Positions 39,516 to 51,600 of a stretch of DNA of 64,000 nt are shown here, piece after piece. The stretch is from Rhodanobacteraceae bacterium (GTDB lineage Bacteria; Pseudomonadota; Gammaproteobacteria; Xanthomonadales; SZUA-5): positions 10,907-74,906 of the forward strand of contig JADKFD010000025.1 in NCBI GenBank assembly GCA_016717705.1. Direction: 5' to 3'. The translations under genes were made by a program, and so were the position numbers. The notes below the pieces were generated by a model, which worked only from the letters and a program-made list of their open reading frames with translations, had not been told where the DNA came from and did no database searches. How positions within the stretch are numbered: position 1 is the first letter of the stretch; every line of letters begins with the position of its first letter.

Positions 39516-40420
39516 ATGACCACCATGCCTGCCATCGATCGCCGCGGCCTGCTGGCGGCGATCTTCGCCTTCGCCCTGTGGGGACTCTTCCCGCTCTACT
39601 GGCATCAGCTGAAGGCGGTGCCGTCGCTGCAGATCATCGCCCACCGGGTCATCTGGTGCTGCGTGTTCGTCGTCGGTTACCTGTTGCTGAGCGACGGCCG
39701 CGACTGGCTGCGGCGGGCGCTGGCGGCACCCAAAGTCGGACGCCTGTTGCTGCTGTCGAGTGTGCTGATCAGCGCCAACTGGGGGATCTACATCTGGGCG
39801 GTCACCCACGACCGCGTGGTCGATGCCAGCCTGGGCTATTTCATCAATCCCCTGGTCAACGTGCTGCTGGGGGTGGCGGTGCTGCACGAAAGGCTCAACC
39901 GCATCCAGTGGCTGGCGGTGGCCAGCGCCGCACTCGGCGTGCTCTGGCTCGGCCTGGTGCACGGCCGGCCGCCATGGATCGCGCTGGCGCTGGCCGGCAG
40001 CTTTGGCGTGTACGGTCTGATCCGCAAGCTGGTGGCGGTCGATTCCGTGCCGGGACTGGCCATCGAGAGCCTGATCCTGTTTCCGCTTGCGCTGATCTGG
40101 TTGATCGGGGCGCAGTGGCAAGGCGTGGGCGCGTTCGCCAGCGGCGATTTCCGCGTCGACGCCCTGCTGGTCTTTGGCGGCGCGCTCACGGCACTGCCGC
40201 TGATCGGCTTTGCCTACGGGGCGCGGCGCATTCCGTACACGCTGACCGGGCTGCTGCAATATCTGTCGCCGACGCTGCAGTTGCTGTGCGGCGTACTGAT
40301 CCTGGGCGAGTCTTTCGACCCGCAGCAGGCGATCGGATTCGGCCTGATCTGGGCTGCGCTGGCGCTCTACGGTCGATGGCTGGCGCCGCGCCCGCGTTGG
40401 CGGTGCGGCACTCGTCATAG
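39516..40420 (+). CDS. rarD: RarD-type EamA/DMT transporter
   Basis: This is an inner-membrane drug/metabolite transporter with about ten helices. Markers of RarD are GLLAAIFAFALWGLFPLYWHQL at the start, AHRVIWCCVF, SANWGIYIWAVTHDRVVDASLGYFINPLVNVLLGV, and LQYLSPTLQLLCGVLILGE. RarD proteins are about 295 aa, which here ends at LYGRWLAPRPRW near 40400. The frame has no stop at that point and runs on to 41102 through sequence that looks non-coding. A TAG at 40418-40420 lies one frame away, exactly where a one-base deletion would place the stop, and that end is adopted here. Substrate unknown; the family was linked to chloramphenicol resistance. Confidence 0.85.
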
Positions 40421-40535
40421 CCTGACGCGCCCGTCGAGCCGTACCCACAGTGCGGTGCCCAGCCACCGCCAGGAACTGCCCTTTGCGCCGACCAGATGGC
40501 AATATCCGGGCATGCGGGTTCGAGCGAGGTGGTAC

Positions 40536-41102
40536 ATGAACTGGATGCGAGTGATTGCACATCGCTGCGCGCGCCGGGCACGCAGTCTGGCCATGCTCGG
40601 CGCGCTGGCGCTCGCGCTGGTCGCGTGCGCCCCGACGGCCGACGCGCCGCAGGTGTCGGCTGGCGGCTGGCGCGAGTTCGAGGGCACCTGGAACGCCGCC
40701 GGCAGCCGTCGCAGCATTCCCCTTGGAGAGGGTCGCCGGGGCTCAATCATCGAACTCCGGGGCACCCTGTTGCTGGTCGGACCGGGACGACCGGGCGTCG
40801 GTTTCCACGCGGAGACCATCGCGCTGGTGGACAGCGCGACCGGCACGGTTGGTCGCGGCGTGCTGACCGACGAACGCGGCGATCAGGTGTACACCGAAGT
40901 CACCGGCGAGGGCACCGCCGCGCAGAACCGCGTCACCGCCACGATCCTCGGCGGCTCCGGTCGCTACGCCGGTGTGACCGGCGGCTATGAATTCTCTTGG
41001 CAATTCATGATCGACGGCGACGACGGCGCGATCCAGGGTCGCGCAATGGGACTGAAGGGGCGCGTGCGACTCGCCGACGCGGCCACGGAGGCAGCACCAT
41101 GA
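40536..41102 (+). CDS. Lipoprotein with a small beta-barrel-like domain
   Basis: This 188-aa protein starts at ATG 40536 after GAGGTGG and has a lipoprotein signal: a basic start, a hydrophobic LGALALALVAC lipobox with Cys36, then a Thr/Pro/Gln spacer. The mature domain resembles allene-oxide-cyclase/dirigent-like barrels in its pattern (VGFHAETIALVDSATGTVGR, TEVTGEGTAAQNRVTATILG, GGSGRYAGVTGGYEF). No function is known. The frame is open upstream into rarD, but the ribosome site and signal peptide argue for a separate protein. The stop overlaps the next start as ATGA, so it is translationally coupled to the DASS transporter. Confidence 0.7.
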   Translation: MNWMRVIAHRCARRARSLAMLGALALALVACAPTADAPQVSAGGWREFEGTWNAAGSRRSIPLGEGRRGSIIELRGTLLLVGPGRPGVGFHAETIALVDSATGTVGRGVLTDERGDQVYTEVTGEGTAAQNRVTATILGGSGRYAGVTGGYEFSWQFMIDGDDGAIQGRAMGLKGRVRLADAATEAAP

Positions 41103-42505
41103 CGCCGACGCCACTGATGTTGCGACGCGCGATAGTGATCGCGATCGCCCTTGGAATCTGGTTCTCACCAGTACCGGCCGGCCTCACGGCGCCCGCATGG
41201 CATCTGTTTGCCGTATTCGCCGCTGCCATCGGATCGGTGCTGATTGGCGCTTTCAGCCTGCTGATGGCGGCGATGATTGCCGCGGGCACAATCGTCCTCA
41301 CCGGAACGCTGACGCCGGTGCAGGCATTTTCGGGTTTCGCCAATTCCAGCGTGCTGCTGGTGGTGGTCGCCTTCATCGTCGCCCAGGCGGTGGTGAAATC
41401 GGGCCTCGGGCAGCGCATCAGCCTGTTCATGGTCAGCCGTTTCGGCGGCTCGTCGCTGGGGCTGGCCTACAGCATCGTGGTGACCGACGCGGCAATGGGC
41501 CCTGCGTTTCCGAGCAACACCGCCCGCGGCGGCGTGCTGTTCCCGATCGTGCTGTCGGTGGCCCGCGGCGCGGGCTCGCATCCGGAGGACGAAGTCGGGC
41601 GGCGATTGGGCGGTTACCTGATGTTCTGCGCGATGGCCGGCCTCGCCGTCTCCTCGGCCCTGTGGATGACCGCCACGTCGGCCAATCCGGTCGGCATCCA
41701 GATCGTGCAGAAGTTCGGACTCGACATCGGATTCGGCTCTTGGATCCTGGCGTCCTGCGTGCCGGCACTGATCGCCATCGGGATGATCCCGCTGCTGGTC
41801 GCGAAGATTTTCCCGCCCGGCGTTACGGCGACGCCCGAGGCGCCGGCGGCGGCACGCCAGGAACTCGCCACGATGGGCTCGATGACGCGCGACGAGCTCA
41901 TCACCGCAGCGACTTTTGTGGTGATGGTCACAGGCTGGGTGTTCGCCGATGCGCTGCAGCTGAATGTCACCAGCATCGCCTTCGTGGGCTTCGGCGTGCT
42001 GCTGGTGACCGGAGTCCTCAAGGTCGAGGACATCGACATCCGCGGCGAAACGCTGTCGACGTTCTTGTGGCTCGCGGTGCTGTTCGCGATGAGCGGACAG
42101 TTGAACGAACTGGGATTCATTAGCTATGTCGGCGAGCGCCTTGCGTCCTATCTCGGCGGCCTGTCGTGGCCGGTGACCTATGTGACGCTGATCGTCCTCT
42201 ATGTCGCCATCCACTACCTGTTCGTGAGCCAGAGTTCGCAAGTCCTGGCACTACTCGGCGTGTTCCTCGACGTCGGTGTTCGCGGTGGCGTGCCGCTGCC
42301 ACTGATGGCCTACGGATTGCTCTTCGCCAGCAGCTACTTCTCGGTGATCACGCCACAGGGCGGTAGCCAGAACATCATCTTCGTCGCCAGCGGCTATCTC
42401 ACCCAGCGCGAACTGTACAAGCTGGGGCTGCTGGTGACACTGGCGTTCCTGGCAATATTCCTGGTGATCGGGACGCCGTGGGTGATGTTCGTCACGTCCG
42501 GATGA
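41099..42505 (+). CDS. DASS/SLC13-family anion:sodium symporter
   Basis: This 468-aa inner-membrane carrier has about 12 hydrophobic segments and the hallmarks of the divalent anion:Na+ symporter family. One is an SNTA motif in the first half (FPSNTARGGVLFPIV). The matching second-half motif is ITPQGGSQNIIFVASGY, where substrate and sodium bind. The best-known substrates are dicarboxylates, citrate or sulfate; the sequence does not decide. It is coupled to the lipoprotein gene by the ATGA overlap at 41099-41102 and ends convergent with the giant minus-strand gene. Confidence 0.88.
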   Translation: MTPTPLMLRRAIVIAIALGIWFSPVPAGLTAPAWHLFAVFAAAIGSVLIGAFSLLMAAMIAAGTIVLTGTLTPVQAFSGFANSSVLLVVVAFIVAQAVVKSGLGQRISLFMVSRFGGSSLGLAYSIVVTDAAMGPAFPSNTARGGVLFPIVLSVARGAGSHPEDEVGRRLGGYLMFCAMAGLAVSSALWMTATSANPVGIQIVQKFGLDIGFGSWILASCVPALIAIGMIPLLVAKIFPPGVTATPEAPAAARQELATMGSMTRDELITAATFVVMVTGWVFADALQLNVTSIAFVGFGVLLVTGVLKVEDIDIRGETLSTFLWLAVLFAMSGQLNELGFISYVGERLASYLGGLSWPVTYVTLIVLYVAIHYLFVSQSSQVLALLGVFLDVGVRGGVPLPLMAYGLLFASSYFSVITPQGGSQNIIFVASGYLTQRELYKLGLLVTLAFLAIFLVIGTPWVMFVTSG

Positions 42506-42622
42506 AACACCCGGATTGATACCGGTTGGATCGACGCCGGCTGGACAGCTGGGCGACACCCGGACAGGGCGCGGCACACTGAAGCACGGTCGCTCAGGCG
42601 CTTCGGGCCCACTTGAGCTGCG

Positions 42623-45600
42623 TTAAGGCAATGCCGGGATCGCCGCCCCGCGATAGATCAATCCGCGCACCAGATCGACGAAGTCCAGCTTGCCATCGCC
42701 GTCCCAATCGCCGATGGGCACCAGTTGCGCCGCCTGCGACTCTCCGGTGACGATCAGTGCCGGCGGATCGGTCTGATTGCACACCGAATAGGCGCGATTC
42801 TCCCAGGCGACGCCGCGTCCGCGCACCCACGGCGCGGCACCGGCGCTGCGCGCGCGACCTTCGCCGCGGCTGCGCAACAAGAGTTCCAGCTGGCCATCGC
42901 CATTCAGATCCGCGCTGCTCAGCAGCCCGGACGGCGGCGGCAAGTCGATGCTGTCCGCGCAGTAGCTGAACTGCGGCCCGAACACGGCGCTGTTGACCAG
43001 CGGGAAGAGATTGTCTCCCGGCGTGCCGCTGCGGCCGCGATAGATCTGCACGCTGCCGCTGAAGTAATCGAAGGCGATATCGTCCTTGGCGCCATTGGTG
43101 AAGCGTCCCACGGCAGTGATCGTGGGCGATGGCCCGGTGGTCCGAAAGCCCTGCGCGGTGGTCAGTGGATCGATGCTCGCCGGCAAGCTGGCGCCACCGA
43201 AGATCAATGCCGTGCGCGGATCGGCCACGCCGTCGTTGTTGATGAAGAGCGCCAGATCGCTCTTGCTGTCGCCACCGAAATCGCCCAGCGGCATGTTGCT
43301 GGCCATGCTCAGGGACACGCCGTTGGCGGTTGTCAGGTCGACAAAACGCCCTGCGGAAAGGTTGTCGACCGCAAGCGTACTGGGCCTGTCGGGCGTGCCG
43401 AAAACGACCCGGGCGCGCCGCTCGGAGCCAAAGGTGCAGCCAAACGGGCACCAGGTGACCAGAAGATCGCTTTCCGGGCCGCCACCGAAATCGCCGATGC
43501 CGCGCGCTTCGCGCAAGATCGCGGTGCTCGCAGCGAAGCGCAGCTCGGTGGTTCCGGGCGAACGCGGTGGTCCACCTGGGACACCGAGCGACACGGTGGC
43601 CGGAAACACCGAACGTCCCTGGAGTACCTTTCCGTAGAGCACCATCGCGCGATTGTTTCCCTGCACCAAGAGATCGCCGAAGCCGTCGCCATTGAAATTG
43701 CCCGCCGCGCTGGTGCGTTGGGCGTTGAGCACGACGAAGCCGGTGCGCCCGGTCAATTGCTGGGTGTTGACGCTCAGAGCAGCGGAGCCGAGCGCCACCA
43801 TCGACACCCGCTCGGTGCAATCGCCATTGAGGCAGTAACCGTCCGCGACCAGGTCCCCCCGACCATCGTTGTTGAGATCGCCCACGGTTCGGGTCGGCCG
43901 CAAGGCCGGCTCATTGGTCCACGGCGTGCCGGGCGAGCGGCCGAGATCGAAGCGCGTCGGACCGATGCGCGCCGGCGGTTGCGCTTCGAAGGCGCTGCCG
44001 AGAATGCGCTCGCTGCTGTAGATCACATAGGCGTTGCGGCCGGCGTCCGCGGCGGTGATGCCCAGATCACCGAGGCCATCTCCATTGATGTCCGCCAGCG
44101 CCCTGACCTCGAAGCCGGTGCGCGAACCGGCCACGCCTTCGATGCGCTTGCCGAGCACCGGCGTGCTGGCGTTCAAATCGATCGATGGCGGCAGGTTGGC
44201 CGCGCCATAGAGCACGAACACGGTGCCGGCGCTGGCGCCATTCTGATCGCTGCCGCGGCTGCCGAAGGCCACGTCGCTGCGCCCGTCGCCATCGAAATCG
44301 GGCAGCACGTCGATCGAGCTGAAACCATCCTCCGCCCATTCGCCGAGGATCTCGCTGCTCAGCGCACCAGGCACGTTGATCACGGCGGGCGGCGAACTGC
44401 GTCCATAGACGATGTATGCGCGACTGCGACTGTCGGCGCGCGCGGCCTGGCCAAAGACGAGATCGGCGCGGCCGTCGCCGTTGATGTCGCCCCGGCCAGC
44501 GGCCGGCGGTCGTGGGATGTCCGCGCTTCATTCATGAACGGGGCGCAGACGCGGATGAGTCCGGCAATGCCCGAAATCGGGATCCGGCCGGTGTAGCCGC
44601 CGGCTTGTCCGGGCACGATGACCGCACAGCCGCCGTAGCCGATGATGGCGAGGTCATTGCGACCATCGCCGTTGAAGTCGCCGATGCCGCGCACATGCAT
44701 GCGATTGAGGCTGAGCTGCGCATCACCGACCAGGCGTGCACCGCCCTGGGCCAGATTGCTGGCGATCGTCAGCGTCGCCGGGAAACTGCCTGCGCGACCG
44801 TAGACGATGTTCACGCTGGTTTGACCGGAGCCACTGGTTTCCGGCGCCGTCGCGGCGAAGTCACCGATGCCATCGCCGTCGAAGTCGCCGATGAAACTGA
44901 CCGACTCGCCGAACTGGGCTTCCTCGGCGTTGTTGGCAGCAGCCAGGATCCGCGATCCCGGCATGCTGACAATCGCCGCCGACAACCCGGCTACTGGCAG
45001 ACCGCCGGGCACCAGCGTGACCCTGCCGGCGCCGGCAAGCGCGTAGGCCTCGCCGACCAACAGTTCCTGGCGGGCATCGCCGCTGACCTGACCCATGGTC
45101 AGTGCGAGCGTGCGATCGAATCCGTTGATGCGGGTTGAACGCAATGAGGTATCCAGCGCCACTAGCGCCGGCAACGGAGTCGCCGCACCGGGGATCACAT
45201 ACAGGCTGGTGGCGGTCGCCCCGCCCGCGGTCGATGGCCAGGTCCGGGCCGCCGAGACCACGATGTCGGGCTCCGGACCGTCGACAAAATCGCCGCTGCC
45301 GACAATGCGCACATCGCTGTTGGCCAGCGCGCCGGAGATCTGCACGCGCACGCCGTTGCGGCCATTGATATCGCTCAGGTGCAGCGTGTCGTACAGGTTC
45401 TGGTCGAGCGCGCGCACATCGTCGTCGTCGATCACCGCCTCGGCGCTGACGCCGGCCACGCCGAGTCCGCGATTGGCCGGCACCACGTCGATGATCAGCG
45501 TCTCCGGATTCTCGATCGCGCTGTCGTTGAGCAGGGTGATATCGATATTCGCGCTCGGCTGAGCCGGCGTCAGCGTCACCGTGCTGCTCAACGCCACATA

Positions 45601-48600
45601 GTCGCTGCCGGCCACGGCGCTGCCATCGCGCGTGCTCACGGCAAAGGCGATCGGGACGCTTGGTGCCGGTGTCAGGCTCAAGGTGGCGCGCAGCGGCGTG
45701 GCGTTCTCCAGGCGGCTCTGCGCGACCAGCGCAGGGGTGACGCCGACCACCGCGAGCGGCGGCGAAAGTTCGGAACTGCCCAGGGTCGGACTGACCACAC
45801 TCAAGGCCAGTTGATCGCCGGCATCGATCACACTGCTCAGGCTGAGGTCGATGCTGTTGTTGCCGGCAACCACCGAGTTGTCCACCGCCACCAGTTCCTG
45901 CGTGTCGCCAACCCGGTACAGGTGCACGCGCGGCTCGTCGCCACCGCTGAAGCTGGCGTCGAGGGTGTAGTTGACGCGCACCACGCGCGCGGCCAGGTCG
46001 ACCACGGCAAGCCCCGGAATCGGCGCGTTCAACAGGGTGTTCGGACCGCTGTCGCCATCGCCCGGGTCATTCGGCGTCGGGCCGTCGCCGCCCAGATCGA
46101 CCAGCTGATTGCCGTTGAGCGAGCGATTGCCGCTGATCGGAATGCGCGTTGCGGCACCGACGATCACGATGGCGGCGCCGTTCTGGTGCAGCAGCAGGTT
46201 CTGCGTATCGGCAAATCGACCGCCAATCAGGGTGTTGCCGTCGCCGCCGCTGGCAAAGCCCGGCGGCCGCGCGATCACGCCGTCGATGCGGATCGCCGTC
46301 CCGCCATTCGGCATCCACGCGTTCTCATCGAGGCCGACACCGATGCGATTGTGCAAGATAGTCAGCGGCTCCGGCGTCTGCACCACGCAGCTGTCGGGCA
46401 GCAGCGGCGGAGTGGCCACATTCATGCGCAGGCCATCGCCGCTGCTGGCGGCGATGACGTTGTCGCGCACCTGCAACAAGGTGATGCAACGCGGGTGCGG
46501 CTGGGTGAACACGATCCCGGCGGCGTTGGCGAGCGGCACGTTGCCGCTGCGGTCGGTGCCGATCAGATTGCCTTCGATCGAGGTGGTGACGAAGCGCTGG
46601 CGCGGCGCCACGGCGATCGCCGCAACCCGGTTGGCGGAAATGAGATTGCGCGCAGCGGCATTGGCAAAGCCGATGGCCAACTCGCCGGTGGTGAACTGCG
46701 TCTGCGCACGGCCGTCGTCGGTGGGTTCGGCGCGCACGCCAAAGCCGTTGCCGGCCGGCGTCAGACCATCGCTCTTGAGACCGAGGTAGTTGCCAAGCAC
46801 GGCGACCGGCTGATTGCTGACGCCGCAATCGGCGGCAATCGCGGCGTCGGCGAAACTGTGGATAGCCAATCCGCGCACGGTGCCGCCGGCACACAGTTTG
46901 ATGCCGTTGCCGGTGCTCAGCAGGCCACCGTCGATTTCCACCTTGATCACACTGTTGAGTGCATTGCCGCTGCCGGCTGAAACCGTGTTCTCAACTGCAC
47001 CCGGCTGCGAGTAGCCGTTGATCGTGAGCAGCCGCGACAACGGCGGCAGCGGCGTGAGCGGGCGGATCACCTGTGTCTGCGTGCCCGGAATGGCGAACGC
47101 GATCTCGCTGATGGCGGCGCTGGCGTTGGCGTTCATGATCGCTTCGCGCAGGGTGCAGCCGCCGGCGCTGGGACTGCACAGGCCATCGTCGGTGTCGGCG
47201 GTGCTGTTGACCACCAGCGGCGTGCCACTGGCCACGATGATGGCCTCACCGGTGGCATCGGCGATGGTCAGACCCAGCGGCGTGTCGGCATCCAGGAAGA
47301 AGTTCTCGGCCGGCTCGGCGAGGCTGTCGCGCGCGATGCGTACGCTGGCGCTGGCGCGCGTTTCGCCCGGTGCAAACTCGACGACCAGACCTTCCTGGCG
47401 CACGTAGTCCTGACCGGCGAGCGCGCTGCCGTCGCGGGTTTCCAAGGTCACGCTGACCGCGTCGGAGGGCACGCGATCGAGCTCCAGCACGAAGGAAATG
47501 GTGCGGAACAGGACCGAACCGGCCGGCTCGATCACCAGTCCCACATCGAGCACGCGCAAGGACGGCAATGGCGTCGGCGCGTCGTCATTGTTGATGTTGC
47601 CGCTGCCCTGCGCGTCGGCAATCGTTGCCGCCGACCGGATTGCTCAGGTTGATGAAGAACTGCTCATCCGTTTCCAGCACGCTGTCGCCAACCACATTCA
47701 CCGTGATCGGCAGGTTGGTGGTGGTACCGGAGAAGCTCAGCTGGCCGCTGGCACTGGCGTAGTCGCCGGGCGCGCTGGCGCTGCCATTGGCGCTGGCGTA
47801 GTCGACCGTCACCGGGGCGCCGGTGGCGTTGCTCAAGCTCACGATGAACACGAACGCCGTGCTGCCGCTGTTGCCCTCGGCCAGGGTGACGTCGCTGATC
47901 GACAGCGTCGCGGGCGGCAGGACCGTGTGATCGACGCGGGCCGACTTGCTCGCCCGGAACACCGGATCGCCGCTGTAGGTCGCCTCGATCACACGCTCGC
48001 CAATTGTTGCAAAGGTAAGCGCGCAACTGCTCGCCGGCAGTGCGATGGTGCAGGACTCGCCGGTGGAGGCCTGACCAGCACAGCGCCGCTGGCGCAGCCG
48101 GTGCGCCCGGCTTCGGGATTGACCACCACGCTCACCGTCACCGCCTGCCCGGCAGCCGACGGATCGGGCGTGTGCGCAAGGATCTGCAGATCGGTATCGA
48201 AGCCCACTTCGAGCGCGCGCACCTCGACCAGATCGAGGCGGAAATCCGGATGTTCGCCGGGCAGCACGCCGCGGTCGAAATTGCCGAACCACAGGGCATC
48301 CGGGCGCAGCAGCGCCGGGTCGCGGACGGGATTCTCCACGCGCACGCCATCCACCCATAGCTCATCGCGCCCGTCCAGCCAGCAGAACTCGACTTCGCGG
48401 CGCAGCAGTGCCGGCGGGTTGGAAATGAAGGCCGCCGGACCGGTGTCGCTGGTCGAGATGCGCGCATCGGCAACGTAGCCACTGGGATACTGACCGGCAA
48501 AGGCATGGAAGATCAGGTCGCCCGCCGGCCCGCCATCCGGCGCAAGGCCAGTCGATGCCACCATGCTGTTGTTGCCGTACACCGCCGAGGTGCTGGTGTA

Positions 48601-51600
48601 GGTCGCGATCCAGCGCAGCGCGTAGGCGCCGCTGGTTGGCAACGGGGACGCGTTGGCGGTGACATAGGGGAAGCCGACCACATTGCCGGCGTTGACCGTC
48701 GCCTCACCGGCGCCCACCGTCACCGAGCCATCGTTGACATCGACATTCCAGCGCGCAGGATCGATCGCGCTGCCGGCGAAATCGTCGCGGAAACCGAGCG
48801 TGCTGCTGCGCGCGCCGGTGCAGCGGCTGCCCAGGGCGCTGTCATTGTTGAGGATGAACAGCTGCGTCAATGCGCCGATGCGCGCGGTCACGGCGTAGCG
48901 TCCGACGACACCGTTTGCAGTCGCCACGACCTCGGCGAAGCCGTTGGCATCGGACACGGCGCTGGCAGCCGACAAGTTGACCGATGCGCCGCTGACCGGC
49001 GCGCTGAATTGCACGGTCGCACCGGCAAACGGCGTGCCGCCATCGCCCAGCACACGCACGCGCAGCGCGTCGGAGAAAGCTCCGCCGACACTGGCGTACT
49101 GGTTGTTGCCGCCAGCGGCATCCAGCGCAACGACGCCGGCAGTAATCTGGTGGCTGGCGCTGGCGTTGGCGATCGAGTCGCCGCCAGACGTCGCAAAGGC
49201 ATTGGCAAAGGTGGAATAGCTGGCGCTCAGCGTGACGCCGCCGGCGGCACCGGTGGTCACCAGTTCGCAACTGCCTTCCGATCGATTCGCGGTGACGGTG
49301 GGCAACAGGCTTGCCAGACAACTGGCACCGCGGCCGTCGCTGATGAGCACCTGGCCATTCGGACGAAACGGCGTGGCACTGGACTCCGCGCGCACGCTGA
49401 CGCTGTACGGCGAACCGGCCTGCGATGGGTCAGGGCTGTCGCTGAGGATGCTCAAGGACTGGATCAGCGCGAAGCTGAATTCACTGGTATTGCCGTTGGC
49501 ATCGGTGGCGGTGGCGACGATGACGTCGTTGGTACTCAGCATGACGCCAGGCGGAAGCGGCAGCGAGACCGACTTGATCGACTGCGCCTCGGCGTTGAGG
49601 TAGCTGTCGCTGCCGATCAGTGCGCGGCCCTCGTCGCCGTCGGCCTGGAAGAACTCGACGCGCAGCGGATAAGCGCTGTTGGCGGGCGCCGAATCGACGC
49701 GATAGCTCAGATCGACGGTATTGCCGTTGATCGCGAAAGCGCTGATTTCCGGAAAGTTCTGGCCATTGTTGGCCGGATTGTCCGGGTCGCCCGGATCGTT
49801 GGGCAGGCGCCCGGCGGCGCTGCCGTTGTCGCCGGTGCGACCACTGATGCCCAGTTGACCGTTGCGGAACATGCGATTGCCGACGACCTGCCCGCGCGTG
49901 TTGCGCGTGGCCACGCCCTGGGTCCCGTTGAAAGCGATCAGATTGCCCTCGCCCGCCAGCGTGCCGCCGACCAGCGGCGGCTGGGCGCCATTGACCCCGG
50001 TTGCCAGTTCAATGCCCAGGTTGCTGTTGCCCAGCGGCAGCGTACCGCTGACATCGGTGCCGATGAAGTTGCCGATGACCCGCGTGCCGTTGGTGGGGCC
50101 GGCGCCGCCGACGCTGATGCCGCGACCATTGCCGGAAATCAGGTTGCGGCTGGCGATGTCTGCGCCGCCAAGAATCTGGAAGAAACCGACACCGCCAGAG
50201 AGGCGCACGCCGGTGCCGTTGCCCAGGGCCGCGGTGCCCGCCGCGTTGGTGCCGATCAGATTGCCCAAGATCCGGAAATTGGCGCCGCCACCGTTGATGC
50301 CGTCGCTGGTCTGCCCGCTGATTACATTGCGCTGCGCCGGCAGGCTGCCGCCGACGCGCGCGTTGGAACTGAAGTCGCCACCGAAGGGATTGCCGCCAGT
50401 AGCGACGCCCAGACCATTGGGGACCGCAATGGTGCCGCTGACGTCGGTCCCGATGAAACAGCCCTCGACGATTCCAACCACGGTGTTGCGCCCGGAAAAA
50501 TCGAGCGCTGCGCCGGAAAAGCCATTGATGACCAGACCACGCACCGTGCCGCCGGTGGTGAAGTAGTTGATACCGCTGGAGCAACCCGGGCAGGAAGCGC
50601 CGGTGAGCACAATCTTGAGTTGTGCGTTGCTGCCACCCTGAGCCGGCGTGTTGCTGTTGGGCACGGCGCCGGGCTGGGTATATCCATCGATGCTCAGTTC
50701 ACCCGTGGTGATCGACGGCAGCCCGCTCAATGGTGCGATCCGGCACACGCCGGTTGCGGCAACGCAACCCGGATCACTGCTCGGGATGTTGAACACGATG
50801 GTGTCGGCGGCGCTGTTGGCGTTGGCCGAATTGATCGCCCCGCGCAAGGTGCAGTCGCCGGGCGCCGCGGCACAGGCAGTCAAGCTGGTGTCCGAGGTGC
50901 TGTCGACCACCAGCGGCGCGTTGCCGATCAGCGCACTGGCAGTGGCGACCAGATCGGCGCCCGTGGCGCTGCCGAATGCGCTCTCGCTGGTGATCAGCGC
51001 CGCGGTCAAGGTGAAATTGCCGGCGGCGGTCGGCGTCAGTGTGCAACTGGCTTGGCTGACATTCGCGGTGACGGTGGGTAGCAGAAAGCCGCTGCAGCTC
51101 TGCACCGGACTCGAGTCGATGCTGAAGCCGACCCGTCCATTGGGCTTGAACGGCCCGGAGAGCGCGGTCACCGTGGCGGTGAAGGTGAGCGGTTGACTCA
51201 CCGAACCGCTGGCCGACGCGACGCTCAAGCTGGCCGGATGGAAACTGAATTCGCTGCTGTTGCTGTCGGCGTCGGCGGCGGTGGCGACGATCACGTCGTC
51301 GGCGGTCAGGGTGAGTCCCGGTGGAATCGGCAGCGTGAGCGCCTTGACGGATTGCGCATCGGCGGCCAGATAGCTGTCGGCACCAATGAAGTCGCGCCCC
51401 TCGTCGCCATCGGCTTTGAAGAACTCCACGCGCAGCGGATAGGCGCTGTTGCCCGGGTTGGAATCGACGCGGTAGCTGATCGACACATTGCCGCCACCGA
51501 TGTTCACTACGCTGATCTCGGGAAAATTCTGCCTCCGGGTATCGGCATCGTTGGCATCGTTGGGCACCCGAGTTCCGCTGGCAAGACTGATGCCCAGGCC

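Noticed and set aside
36865..39519. 884-codon plus-strand frame opposite the M11-like peptidase
   Set aside because: No domain and a shadow-type composition; the minus strand encodes the peptidase with a good ribosome site.
48505..51081. 858-codon and similar plus-strand frames opposite the giant beta-helix gene (also 42725-44596 and 51193-53019)
   Set aside because: Repeats such as GADEVA and RQRAADI are mirror images of the beta-helix codons; not independent genes.
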